Assembly: GCF_000342045.1 (NCBI RefSeq)
Contig: NZ_AONQ01000050.1
Coordinates: 1-32,328 of the forward strand
DNA: 32,328 nucleotides
DNA from: Paramagnetospirillum caucaseum
Lineage (GTDB): Bacteria; Pseudomonadota; Alphaproteobacteria; Rhodospirillales; Magnetospirillaceae
Reading direction: 5' to 3'
The notes under the pieces are model-generated. The model was not told the origin of the DNA. It saw only the letters and a list, made by a program, of their open reading frames with translations, and did no database searches. Positions 1 to 8,218 of this stretch are shown piece by piece. Position numbers and translations under genes: made by a program. Each line of letters starts with the position of its first letter. Position 1 is the stretch's first letter.

Positions 1-478
1 GGTTGGAGGCCAGGGACTGGAAGGCCTCCTGCAGCGCCGGGGCGGCCATGGCCGAGGTGGTGGGCAGGCGGGGAATGTCGCGGAATACCTGGGACAGGCT
101 TTCCGTGCCGCACAGGCCGCAGCCGGTGCGCCCGGCCAGGGAGCGGCGGCGCTCCTTCAGGCGGTGGAAGCGCTGGGCGGTGACGGTCAGCCGCACGGCG
201 ATGCCCTCGCACCGTTCCTCCGTCTCCAGGTCGAGGATGTCGCGGGGGTGGTCGACGATGCCTTCGGTCAGGCTGAAGCCGAGGGCGAAATCCTCGAGAT
301 CGGCGGGCGAGGCCAGCATCACCGCGTGGGAGATGCCGTTGTATTCCAGGCAGACCGGCACTTCGGCGGCGGCGACGTCGTCGGCGGTCTCGATGGCCCC
401 GTCCCGCCAGCGTTCCACCGTGACGGTCTCCACGGCGGGGCGGCGGGTGGTGGCGGCGGACACCGGCAGGGCGCTCAT
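1..478 (-). CDS. fdhD: FdhD, formate dehydrogenase accessory sulfurtransferase (partial, runs off the left edge)
   Basis: FdhD carries sulfur from the cysteine desulfurase IscS to the molybdenum cofactor of formate dehydrogenases in the cytoplasm. The first 159 residues are visible by translating the complement; the C-terminal part lies outside the window. The diagnostic motif is GRTGCGLCG, with the paired cysteines C120 and C123 on the loop that relays sulfur in this family. The N-terminal half (VCLEYNGISHAVMLASP, then DFALGFSLTEGI) also matches the family. The start ATG (476-478) overlaps the TGA stop of the upstream molybdoenzyme as ATGA, so the two genes are translationally coupled. That suggests FdhD serves this enzyme, although the enzyme is not an obvious formate dehydrogenase. 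Seen: motif and overlap. Known: family role. Inferred: partner. Confidence 0.9.
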   Translation of the reverse strand, partial: MSALPVSAATTRRPAVETVTVERWRDGAIETADDVAAAEVPVCLEYNGISHAVMLASPADLEDFALGFSLTEGIVDHPRDILDLETEERCEGIAVRLTVTAQRFHRLKERRRSLAGRTGCGLCGTESLSQVFRDIPRLPTTSAMAAPALQEAFQSLASN

Positions 479-3231
479 GATTCCTCTCCCGCCGGCAGGG
501 GGCCGTCGACCTTGCGCACCGCGACGCGCACCACGTCCGAGCCCGAGCCGGTGGCGTCGGTCAGCTCCAGCGACATCTGGGTGATGGTGTTGAGCGACGG
601 GAAGTTGAGATCCTTGGCGTAGGGCGTCTTCCAGTGCTGGAATTGGCCGGGAATGACGATGGTGTCGGGGCGGCAGCCCTGGACCAGGGCGGCGCGGCCC
701 CGCGTCTGGCCGACGATGGAGCTGACCTCCACCCAGTCGCCCGGCTTGATGCCCAGCCTGGCCGCCGCCGAGGCGTTGATGATCACCGAGCCGTGGCCGC
801 GCAGATTGCCCGCCACCTCGTTCATCAGCGGGATGCCGGCATTGTTGCCGGTGGTGTAGGGCATGGTCTTGGTGGTGATACCCCAGAAGGGGAAGTCTTC
901 GGCCTTGGCGCCGGCCTGCTCCACCGCGCTTACCCAGCGGCCCGGGACGTCGTGCCAGTGGGGGATGCCCTGGTATTCCTCCAACTGCTCGTCCCACCAG
1001 AAGATGCCGGCCTCGTGCAGGCGGCGGCGCAACTCCTCGCCCACCCGCATCAGCCGCTCCTGGTAGGGCAGCTCGTAACGCAGGCCCTGCTCCACCATGG
1101 TGGCGTGCAGGTACCAGTCCTCGCGGGCGAAGGGTTGCATGAAGAAGCCGTTCTCCTTCATCCAGTCCAGGCCGCGCACTTCCTTGCCGGCGGTGGCGCC
1201 GGCGGTGGCCGCCTTGCACACCGCGTCCCAGATGGTGTCCACGTCGTGGACCTGGTCTTCTGCCAGAGTGAAGTCGTAGCCCTCGCCCTTCAGCGGCACC
1301 AGGGCGAAACCCTTGTTGAGACCCCGGTTGTAGCTTTCCAGCAGCCCGACGCGGCGCGACAGTTCGGTGGTGATCCAGGTGAAGTCGCGGCTTTCGCCGT
1401 GGGGCGCTACCGCCGGCTGGCGCAGCACGAAGCCCTGGTGCTCCCAGTGCTGCTCCACGAACTTGGAGCCGCCCGCCCGGATCAACTGGGTGCTTTCCAG
1501 GTCGGTGGCCTCGGGCAGCAGGATGTCGGCCATGTGATTGGTTTCGTCCATGGTGTAGGCGAAGCACAGCACGAACGGCATCCTGGCCATGTTCCCGGAG
1601 AGCTGGGCGGTGTCCCAGAAGGAAATGGCGGGATTGGTGCGGTAGGCGATCCACACATCGGGCGGCTCGGGCGGCTCCCAGCCCTCGGGGGCCTCCTTCA
1701 GGAACATCCAGGCCAGATGGGTCGGCCCCAGGGCCTGGGCCCAGCTGGAATCGCCGACGATGGGAATCAGCGTAGTGTGGGCGTTGCGGCCCTTGGGCTT
1801 TTCCGCCCAGCCGCCCTTCTTCGTCGAGTTCATCTGGGCGTTCATGAAACCATCCTCGCCGGGCTTGACGCTCTTCAGGCGGTTTTCGTAGGGTCGGTTG
1901 AGGCGCACCGTGGTGCCCAGTGTGCCGCCCGGCACCTCCAGGGCGCCCACCAGGGTGGCCAGCACGGTGCGCGCCCAGCAGCACTCATAGGCGCCCCAGC
2001 CGTTGTTGACCGTCTTGCCGAGCGTCACCGCCACCGGGCGGTAGGGTAGAATCTTGCCGTCCACCTCGACGGTCTGGCCGACACAGGCGGCATCGAGATA
2101 TTCCAGCGCCACCCGGCGCACCACGGCGGCGGGGACGTCGCAGATCGCCTCGGCCCATTCCGGGGTATAGGCGCGCATGGTCTCGGTCAGCACCACGAAG
2201 GCCGGCCGTCCCCGGGCATTGTCGCGCCGGACCGTTTCGCCGTCGGGCAGGTTGGCCGCCGCCGAGGGGACGGTGAAGTCGCCGTCCAGGGCGGGAACCG
2301 CGCCGGGGTGGTCATGGGGGACCGGCGCGTTGCTGACGGTGTCCCACATCAGCGGCTTGCCGCTCTCGGCATCGCGCAGGTACCAGCCGTCGTCGCCCAC
2401 CAGGTAGGGCGACGCGGTGCGGTCGCGCAGGAAGGCGAGGTCCAGCGCGCTCCTCGGCGCTTCGTGCAGCATGACGTGCAGCATGGCGAACATGAAGGCG
2501 GGGTCGGTCTTGGGCTTGATGGGCACCCATTCGGCCGAGCAGGCCCCGGTGGGCGACAGATGCGGCTCGACCTGGACGCGCTTGATGCCGCGGATGCGGG
2601 CGTCGGCGTGGCGGCGCACGCCGCAGGGACCGCCCGACACCTCGACATTGGTGCCGAACGACACGATGTAATTGGCGTTGGGCGTGTCGGCCGCCACCGT
2701 GAAGGCGCGGTGCCAGTACTCGCCGTACAGGTGCTCGGAATGGACGCACTTGACGCCCTGGCCCGAGCCGAAGCTGAAGTCGATGGGGCCCCAGGCGGCC
2801 AGGAAGGCGGGAAAGGTTCCCATGTAGTTGGCCGGCGTGCCGCCGTGGCCGAAGGTGGCGGCCAGGCGCGGCATGCCCTGCTCGTTCAAGAGCCCCTTCT
2901 CGCGCAGGGAGCGCAGCTTGTCCGCCACGATGTCCAGGGCCTCGTCCCACGAGATGGGGACGAAGCCGGGATCCTGGTCGCGGCCCTTCCTGGGGTTGGT
3001 CCGCTTCATGGGGGTCAGCACGCGGTTGGGATTGTAGGTCTTCTGGATCAGGCCGTAGGCCTTGACGCAGGGCCGCCCGTCGGCGGGGTGAATGCCCTTG
3101 CCCTCGTGGTTGGGCTCGACCGCCACGGCCACGCCGTCCTCGACCGTGACGCACATCAGATCGGGACCGGCGACGCAGTTGTAGCAGTAGGTCGGAACCG
3201 ATTTCCTGGTGCCGGCAACCTTGTCAAGCAT
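475..3231 (-). CDS. Molybdopterin (bis-MGD) oxidoreductase, catalytic subunit, DMSO-reductase superfamily
   Basis: This 918-residue protein has the size and order of a catalytic molybdoenzyme subunit: an N-terminal Fe-S segment (C16, C19, C27, C55), the molybdopterin oxidoreductase domain (about residues 60-720) and a C-terminal molydopterin-dinucleotide-binding domain (about 790-910, with INASAAARLGIKPGDWVEV). C162 in GVKCVHSEHLYGEYWHR is a candidate Mo ligand. The start is the ATG at 3231, because AAGGAGAGG lies just upstream; an in-frame ATG 14 codons earlier has no such site. No Tat signal is present, so it should act in the cytoplasm. Iron-sulfur and membrane subunits are not adjacent upstream; fdhD is coupled downstream. 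The substrate is unknown. Overall style recalls enzymes acting on aromatic or CoA-linked substrates, such as phenylacetyl-CoA:acceptor oxidoreductase PadB, but that is a low-confidence guess from memory. Confidence 0.85.
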   Translation of the reverse strand: MLDKVAGTRKSVPTYCYNCVAGPDLMCVTVEDGVAVAVEPNHEGKGIHPADGRPCVKAYGLIQKTYNPNRVLTPMKRTNPRKGRDQDPGFVPISWDEALDIVADKLRSLREKGLLNEQGMPRLAATFGHGGTPANYMGTFPAFLAAWGPIDFSFGSGQGVKCVHSEHLYGEYWHRAFTVAADTPNANYIVSFGTNVEVSGGPCGVRRHADARIRGIKRVQVEPHLSPTGACSAEWVPIKPKTDPAFMFAMLHVMLHEAPRSALDLAFLRDRTASPYLVGDDGWYLRDAESGKPLMWDTVSNAPVPHDHPGAVPALDGDFTVPSAAANLPDGETVRRDNARGRPAFVVLTETMRAYTPEWAEAICDVPAAVVRRVALEYLDAACVGQTVEVDGKILPYRPVAVTLGKTVNNGWGAYECCWARTVLATLVGALEVPGGTLGTTVRLNRPYENRLKSVKPGEDGFMNAQMNSTKKGGWAEKPKGRNAHTTLIPIVGDSSWAQALGPTHLAWMFLKEAPEGWEPPEPPDVWIAYRTNPAISFWDTAQLSGNMARMPFVLCFAYTMDETNHMADILLPEATDLESTQLIRAGGSKFVEQHWEHQGFVLRQPAVAPHGESRDFTWITTELSRRVGLLESYNRGLNKGFALVPLKGEGYDFTLAEDQVHDVDTIWDAVCKAATAGATAGKEVRGLDWMKENGFFMQPFAREDWYLHATMVEQGLRYELPYQERLMRVGEELRRRLHEAGIFWWDEQLEEYQGIPHWHDVPGRWVSAVEQAGAKAEDFPFWGITTKTMPYTTGNNAGIPLMNEVAGNLRGHGSVIINASAAARLGIKPGDWVEVSSIVGQTRGRAALVQGCRPDTIVIPGQFQHWKTPYAKDLNFPSLNTITQMSLELTDATGSGSDVVRVAVRKVDGPLPAGEES

Positions 3232-3280
3232 GGTGACCTCTCCTTCCGGGCGCCGAGGGGGGCGCGACAGCATTCATGTG

Positions 3281-3309
3281 TCGTAATGCATTTTTTAACG
3301 GTGAGTCAA
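3281..3309 (-). promoter_or_regulatory. Candidate sigma70-type promoter for the molybdoenzyme-fdhD operon
   Basis: On the minus strand, TTGACT (plus 3304-3309) and TTACGA (plus 3281-3286) are separated by 17 bases, about 50 bp before the start codon. This sits in the AT-rich centre of the 280-bp divergent region shared with htpX, which otherwise is GC-rich. The -35 is good and the -10 weak. No convincing FNR or CRP site was found. Confidence 0.35.
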
Positions 3310-3511
3310 TTTTTTTGCATCAGAACGTACAAAAACACATAATGCCGTATCTCTTCGGGATAAGGCCTGTGATGGGCCGGCGCCGCCGATCGCGATACCG
3401 CACCGCGTCATCCCGTCGCCGCCGGGAAGCGGTTCCGTCAGCCCTCCGACTTGATCCCTCGGAAAATCACCTCAGATTCTCAGCGGGACACCATCTGCCG
3501 GAGGATGCTTC

Positions 3512-4429
3512 ATGAACGCCACGCGCACCGCCCTGCTGCTTGCCGCCATGACGGGGCTGTTCGTCGCCATCGGTTGGATGATCGGTGGCGAAGGCGGCAT
3601 GGTGACGGCCTTTCTGGTCGCCCTGGCCATGAACGCCTTCGCCTACTGGAATTCCGACCGGATGGTGCTGTCCATGTATGGCGCCCGCGAGGTCGACGCC
3701 CGTTCCGCTCCCGGCCTCTACTCCATGGTCGGACGGCTGGCCGGACGGGCCGGCCTGCCCATGCCGAGGGTCTTCGTCATCGATTCGCCGCAGCCCAACG
3801 CCTTTGCCACCGGGCGCGATCCCGAGCACGCCTCGGTGGCGGCAACCACCGGCCTGCTGGAATTGCTGTCCGCGGAAGAGCTGGAGGGCGTCATGGCCCA
3901 TGAACTGGCCCATGTGAGGAACCGCGACACCCTCATCATGACCATTACCGCCACCATCGCCGGCGCCATCGGCATGATCGCCCAGTTCGGAATGATCTTC
4001 GGCGCGTCCCGGCGCAACGACGGCGAGGGCGGCGGCGCGCCGCTCGGCGTGGTCGGGACGCTCCTGGTGATGCTCGTCGCCCCCCTGGCGGCCATGCTGG
4101 TGCAGATGGCCATCTCGCGGACCAGGGAATACGCCGCCGATTCCGGCGGTGCCGCCATCTGCGGCAATCCGCTATGGCTGGCGTCGGCGCTGGCGCGGCT
4201 CGAGCAGGGCGCCCACGCCATTCCCAATCACCGGGCCGAAGCCAATCCGGCCACGGCCCATCTGTTCATCGTCAATCCGCTGAGCGGCCGCGGCATGGAC
4301 AGCCTGTTCTCGACCCATCCGGCCATGGAGAACCGTATCGACGCCCTGCGGCGGATGGCCGCCGCCGGGGCTCCGCCGCCGCCGCCGCCCCGCCGGGGAT
4401 TCGGCCGCCGGCGGGGGCCGTGGGGGTGA
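3512..4429 (+). CDS. htpX: HtpX, membrane-bound zinc metalloprotease (M48)
   Basis: HtpX is an inner-membrane protease with a cytoplasmic active site that degrades damaged membrane proteins, in parallel with FtsH. The 305-residue product shows two N-terminal membrane segments (about 6-25 and 30-50), the zinc motif HELAH (H130, E131, H134) in [13 protein letters not shown], two more hydrophobic segments (about 145-165 and 180-205), and the downstream [11 protein letters not shown] stretch that supplies the third zinc ligand. Length is typical. The C-terminus is a proline run followed by an Arg/Gly-rich tail, an unremarkable variable end. The ATG at 3512 follows GGAGG (3500-3504). The gene stands alone, divergent from the molybdoenzyme and tail-to-tail with the diguanylate cyclase, 12 bases apart. 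Sigma32 control is expected for the family, but no convincing heat-shock promoter was seen. Confidence 0.95.
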   Translation: MNATRTALLLAAMTGLFVAIGWMIGGEGGMVTAFLVALAMNAFAYWNSDRMVLSMYGAREVDARSAPGLYSMVGRLAGRAGLPMPRVFVIDSPQPNAFATGRDPEHASVAATTGLLELLSAEELEGVMAHELAHVRNRDTLIMTITATIAGAIGMIAQFGMIFGASRRNDGEGGGAPLGVVGTLLVMLVAPLAAMLVQMAISRTREYAADSGGAAICGNPLWLASALARLEQGAHAIPNHRAEANPATAHLFIVNPLSGRGMDSLFSTHPAMENRIDALRRMAAAGAPPPPPPRRGFGRRRGPWG

Positions 4430-4441
4430 GGTCCGGGGATT

Positions 4442-6166
4442 TCATCCGTGGCCGGCGGGGAGGCCGTCAAGCTCGTTCGCGCCCGCCAGATAGAACTGGT
4501 GGCGGCCGCGCCCCGCCGCCTTGGCCCGGTACATGGCGATGTCGGCGCGCTTCATCAGGGTGATGCGGTCCTGGCCGTCATCGGGGAACAGGGCGATCCC
4601 CACCGAGGTCGAGGTCCGCAGGTGGTGCTCTCCCGCCTGGACGGGCTGGGCGACGACCGAGATGATCTTGTCGGCGACCACGCCGGCGTCCTGGGCTCCG
4701 GCGATGTCGGTCAGCACCACCACGAACTCGTCGCCGCCCAGGCGGGCCACCACGTCGGATTCGCGGACGCTGGCCTGCAGCCGCCGGCTGACCTCCTTCA
4801 GCAGGTCGTCGCCCACCGCGTGGCCCAGGCTGTCGTTGACGCCCTTGAACCGGTCGAGGTCGAGGAACATCACCGCCAGCCGGCCGGAATGGCGGCGGGC
4901 CTCGGCCAGGCACTGGTCCAGCCGGACTTCGAGGGAATGGCGGTTGGTCAGCCCGGTCAGCGAATCGAAGCGGGCCAGGCGCTGGATCTCCTCCTCGGCC
5001 CGCTTGCGGTCGGTGATGTCGGTGTAGATGCTGACGAAGCCGCCGTCGGGCAGCGGCACGCCGCGGATTTCCAGCACCGTGCCGTCGACGCGGGTCCGCT
5101 CGAACTTGTGGGGTTGGCGCAGCTTGGCCCGCTCCATCATGGCGCCGGTGTGGGATTCCACGTCCACCTCGCCGTATTCGCCGCGCCGGGCGTTGAAGCG
5201 GAACAGGTCCTCCATGCCGGGCGGGCCGTCGGCGAACACCTCCTCGGGGAAGTCGAGCAGCCGCTTGAACTCGGCGTTGCAGGCCACCAGCCGCAGGTCC
5301 TGGTCGAACAGGGAGATGCCGCCCGGAATGTTGTCGAACAGGGTCTGGAGAATGTCGTTCTTCTGGCGGATGTCGCTTTCGATGGCGATGCGGTCGGTGA
5401 TGTCGGTATAGGTGGTGACGAAGCCGATCACGCTGTCGCCCAGAGTCATGGGGCGGCCTTCGACCAGATGGGTGCGCTCGTTGGGGCGTGACCGCTCGAA
5501 GCGGTGGGGCTGGAACTTGAGGGCCAGTTCCTTGCGGGTCCGCACATGCTCGTGCGGGTCGCCGGGGCCGTATTCCCCCCGCAGGGCCGGGACCATGATC
5601 AGATCCTCGAACGGCGCGTTGTAATGGACCGTCGCCGGCGGCAGACCCAGCACGTCGAGCAGTTTGGTGTTCCAGAACCGCAGGCGCAGATTCTCGTCGA
5701 AGACGGAAATACCCTGGGGCAGGTGGTCGATCACCGAGCGCAGGTATTGGGTCTGGCGTTCCAGTTCCTCCTTCTCGCGCTTGCGCCCGGTCACGTCGGA
5801 ATAGACGGTGACGAAGCCGCCGCTGGGCAGCGGCGTGCCCCTGATCTCGATGATGGTGCCGTCGGGGCGGGTGCGTTCGAAGCAATGGGGCGCGAAGCGC
5901 CGCGCCTGCCCCACCCGCTCCTCGACCTGAGCCTCCACGCTGCCTTCGCCATATTCCCCCCGCTCGGCGTTGAAGCGGATGAAATCGGCGAACTCGGCCC
6001 CCGGCCGGGCGATGGCGTCGGGAAAGTCCAGCATGCGCAGGAAGCGCTTGTTGCACAGGATCAGTTGCAGGCCGCGATCAAAGATCGTGAAGCCCTGGCC
6101 GAACTCCTCGACCGCCTCGATCAGATGCCGCCAGTTGTTCTCGGTCCCATCCGCTTCGTGCCGCAT
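4442..6166 (-). CDS. Triple-PAS diguanylate cyclase (PAS-PAS-PAS-GGDEF)
   Basis: The protein makes cyclic di-GMP from two GTP. Three PAS domains of the PAS_7 style (about residues 10-125, 140-255 and 265-385) precede a GGDEF domain (about 400-560). The active-site motif is GGDEF at 477-481, and RESD begins at 468, exactly five residues before it; this is the RxxD inhibitory site that gives product feedback. No EAL domain, signal peptide or membrane segment is present, so it is a soluble cytosolic cyclase sensing an internal cue. The three PAS domains are similar to each other (repeats of FERTRPDGTIIEIRG-like text), suggesting internal duplication. The start at 6166 is the first in-frame ATG; a Shine-Dalgarno-like AAGGGG lies rather far upstream (about 14 bases), so the start is moderately sure. 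Confidence 0.92.
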   Translation of the reverse strand: MRHEADGTENNWRHLIEAVEEFGQGFTIFDRGLQLILCNKRFLRMLDFPDAIARPGAEFADFIRFNAERGEYGEGSVEAQVEERVGQARRFAPHCFERTRPDGTIIEIRGTPLPSGGFVTVYSDVTGRKREKEELERQTQYLRSVIDHLPQGISVFDENLRLRFWNTKLLDVLGLPPATVHYNAPFEDLIMVPALRGEYGPGDPHEHVRTRKELALKFQPHRFERSRPNERTHLVEGRPMTLGDSVIGFVTTYTDITDRIAIESDIRQKNDILQTLFDNIPGGISLFDQDLRLVACNAEFKRLLDFPEEVFADGPPGMEDLFRFNARRGEYGEVDVESHTGAMMERAKLRQPHKFERTRVDGTVLEIRGVPLPDGGFVSIYTDITDRKRAEEEIQRLARFDSLTGLTNRHSLEVRLDQCLAEARRHSGRLAVMFLDLDRFKGVNDSLGHAVGDDLLKEVSRRLQASVRESDVVARLGGDEFVVVLTDIAGAQDAGVVADKIISVVAQPVQAGEHHLRTSTSVGIALFPDDGQDRITLMKRADIAMYRAKAAGRGRHQFYLAGANELDGLPAGHG

Positions 6167-6356
6167 CCGCTCATCAGCCCCTTGTCATCGGCCGCCGACC
6201 CCATCGCCAATTGTGACGACACGATGTATGTTTTGGCTAGCGAATATACCGGGAAGACGATGATTTGATTGCTTCTGGTCAGGTATCGGCATATCCGCCC
6301 ATATGCCAGAGGTTGAAAGACCGTTAAATCTGGGGTTGGGGCGGCTTCTTGGCTGC

Positions 6357-7886
6357 TCAGCCGCTCCAGGCCAGGACGTCGCTGGCGTGGCCCGGCGCGG
6401 TGCGCCATTGCAGGGCGGGCAGGACGACGACCCGCTGGCCGTTCAGCTCCTCGTAGACCTCGACCACCCCCAATTGCTGCATGCGGGCCAGGGCGGCCAG
6501 GGCCCGGCGGGGCGAGTGGCTGCCGAAGGCCTGGGTGATCATCGAATCGCTGGGGCAGGGCAGGGACTGGATGGCGGCCGCCGCCAGATGCAGAAAAATC
6601 CCCTGGAACTGCTCGTCCAGGCCGTTGGCGACGCTCATCGCCCGTTCCCATCCCGGCAGGGTGGCGACGGCGGGCGTGACCCCGGCCTGGGCCAGCACCA
6701 GCCGTCGGCGGAAATGGGCGATGTCGAGGACCCGGCCGGCCAGCCGGTGGGTGCGGCAGCGCGCCAGAAAATCGTCGTAGAGGCTGGAGACCGAACGCCC
6801 GAGGGCGCTGCTCTCGCTGAACAACTGGTCGAGGACGCTGTCGATTCCGACGCCGCGGTCGGCTTCGGGCAGCGGCATGACCGGGGCGGGGGGCGCCTCC
6901 GTCCGGACCGCTTCCGCCGCCGCCATCACCGGGACGGGAGCGGCCAGGGGGACCGGGGCCGGCGGGCTGTGGTCGATGGTGGCCAGCAGCGCTTCGGTTC
7001 CCAGTCCTTTTTCCGGCACATAGGGCGGCGGCGGCGGGGTATTGGCCTGGAACAGCAATCCCCTGGCCTCTTCCGGCGTCCTGTCGGGCAGGGGCATCAG
7101 GCGGGCGCCGCCGGCATGGCTGCGGGTCTGGACCTCGCCGATGCGGATGGTGACCGAGCGGCGCGACAGCGCCGGGCCGAGGCCGACGAAGCGGCCGCAT
7201 TCCAGGTCGCGGAACACCTCGGCCTGGCGGCGGTCGATGCCCAGCAGGTCGGCGGCCCGTTGCATGTCGATGTCGAGAAAGGTGCGGCCCATGAGGAAGT
7301 TGCTGGCTTCCGCCGCGACGTTCTTGGCCAGCTTGGCCAGGCGCTGGGTGGCGATGATGCCGGCCAGCCCGCGCTTGCGTCCCCGGCACATCAGGTTGGT
7401 CATGGCCTCCAGCGAGGTCTTGCGGGCGTCGTCGGCCACCTCGCCGGCCACGGCGGGCGCGAACAGCTGGGCCTCGTCCACCACCACCAGGATCGGGGTC
7501 CAGTACTGGCGGTCGGTGTCGAACAGCCCGTTGAGGAAGGCCCCGGCGTGGCGCATCTGGCGCTCGGTGTCCAGGTTCTCCAGGTTGACCACCACGGAGA
7601 CCCGCATCTGGCGGGCCCGGCTGGCGATCAGTCGCATGCCGTTCTCGCTCTGGGCGCCGGAATCGATGACGATGTGGCCGAACACCTGGGCCAGGCTGGC
7701 GAAGTCGCCCTCGGGATCGATCACCACCTGCTGGACGGCGTGGGCGCTCTGCTCGATCAGGCGGCGCAGCAGGTGGGATTTGCCGCTGCCGGAATTGCCC
7801 TGCACCAGAAGACGGGTGGCCAGCAGTTCCTCGAGCGACATGAGGGCCGGGGTGCCGGAAGGAGTGGTGCCGAGTTCGATGTCCAC
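6357..7886 (-). CDS. HerA/FtsK-type P-loop ATPase (DUF87-like), function unknown
   Basis: A 509-residue ATPase with Walker A GNSGSGKS (residues 30-37 from the GTG start), Walker B ILVVVDEAQ (DE at 137-138), and the HerA-family segment MCRGRKRGLAGIIATQR. After the ATPase core (about residues 1-260) comes a proline-rich linker (PPPPPY) and a C-terminal part (about 350-509) I do not recognise, perhaps helical. HerA relatives pump or process DNA with a NurA nuclease; no nurA, SIR2 or other defence partner is adjacent, so the role is open. The start is uncertain. I prefer GTG at 7886, which has a weak AGGG upstream and begins right at the conserved domain; an upstream TTG at 7961 would add 25 residues and has no ribosome site. 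The gene stands alone between the cyclase and divergent nhaD. Confidence 0.8.
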   Translation of the reverse strand: MDIELGTTPSGTPALMSLEELLATRLLVQGNSGSGKSHLLRRLIEQSAHAVQQVVIDPEGDFASLAQVFGHIVIDSGAQSENGMRLIASRARQMRVSVVVNLENLDTERQMRHAGAFLNGLFDTDRQYWTPILVVVDEAQLFAPAVAGEVADDARKTSLEAMTNLMCRGRKRGLAGIIATQRLAKLAKNVAAEASNFLMGRTFLDIDMQRAADLLGIDRRQAEVFRDLECGRFVGLGPALSRRSVTIRIGEVQTRSHAGGARLMPLPDRTPEEARGLLFQANTPPPPPYVPEKGLGTEALLATIDHSPPAPVPLAAPVPVMAAAEAVRTEAPPAPVMPLPEADRGVGIDSVLDQLFSESSALGRSVSSLYDDFLARCRTHRLAGRVLDIAHFRRRLVLAQAGVTPAVATLPGWERAMSVANGLDEQFQGIFLHLAAAAIQSLPCPSDSMITQAFGSHSPRRALAALARMQQLGVVEVYEELNGQRVVVLPALQWRTAPGHASDVLAWSG

Positions 7887-8000
7887 GGAAAGCGACCCTG
7901 TGACGGTGGGGGCGTGATGATAGACGATAACCGCCCACTTTCCATGGGGTAGATCACTCAAGCGGCCGGTTGCGGTTTCGTAACGGGCTGTGTACCTTCA

Positions 8001-8080
8001 TTCCGGGTGCCCGCATCGGACGCGGGCAGGTTTTCGTGCCGGTCGGGCCGCCGCACGGGAGCCTCGACGTCCGTGTTTTC
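8001..8080 (+). promoter_or_regulatory. Candidate ion-sensing riboswitch (nhaA-I/lithium-like) in the nhaD leader
   Basis: The 332-bp gap before nhaD holds a folded leader. TGCCCGC (8008-8014) pairs perfectly with GCGGGCA (8022-8028). Further on, CACGG (8054-8058) can pair with CCGTG (8071-8075), followed by TTTT; but CGTGC (8035-8039) can also pair with GCACG (8053-8057), and the two helices share bases and exclude each other. Unpaired stretches such as GGTCGGGCC and GGGAGCCTCGACG look like conserved ligand-pocket text. Position directly upstream of a cation/proton antiporter fits the nhaA-I class, known to sense Li+ and to control such genes. The class assignment is from memory and is inference. 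A promoter TTGCGG-17-TACCTT (7970-7998) would start the transcript just before it. Confidence 0.45.
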
Positions 8081-8153
8081 ATGCCGCACCCGCCCGCCAT
8101 CCCTTTCGCGCGCCGTGCCGGCCGGTTTTTCCGGGCCGCCGCCGTCCGCCGCC

Positions 8154-8180
8154 GCCGCTCCGGGCCATCCCGGCGGCTTT
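8154..8180 (+). terminator. Possible leader hairpin/attenuator before nhaD
   Basis: CCGGG (8160-8164) pairs with CCCGG (8169-8173), extended by GCCG (8154-8157) with CGGC (8174-8177) across a two-base bulge, then TTT. It could be the expression platform of the upstream RNA. The T tract is short, so the terminator reading is weak. Confidence 0.25.
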
Positions 8181-8218
8181 CCCCCTGCCATGCCTGCTCT
8201 TGATAGGAAGTCCGCGCA

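Noticed and set aside
3232-3511. FNR-type or sigma32-type sites in the molybdoenzyme/htpX divergent region
   Set aside because: TTGAC-like and CTTG-like words occur (for example CTTGAT near 3450), but partner half-sites or a good -10 are missing.
8131-8165. GCC-rich stretch as a tandem repeat
   Set aside because: Short and imperfect, in line with general high GC.
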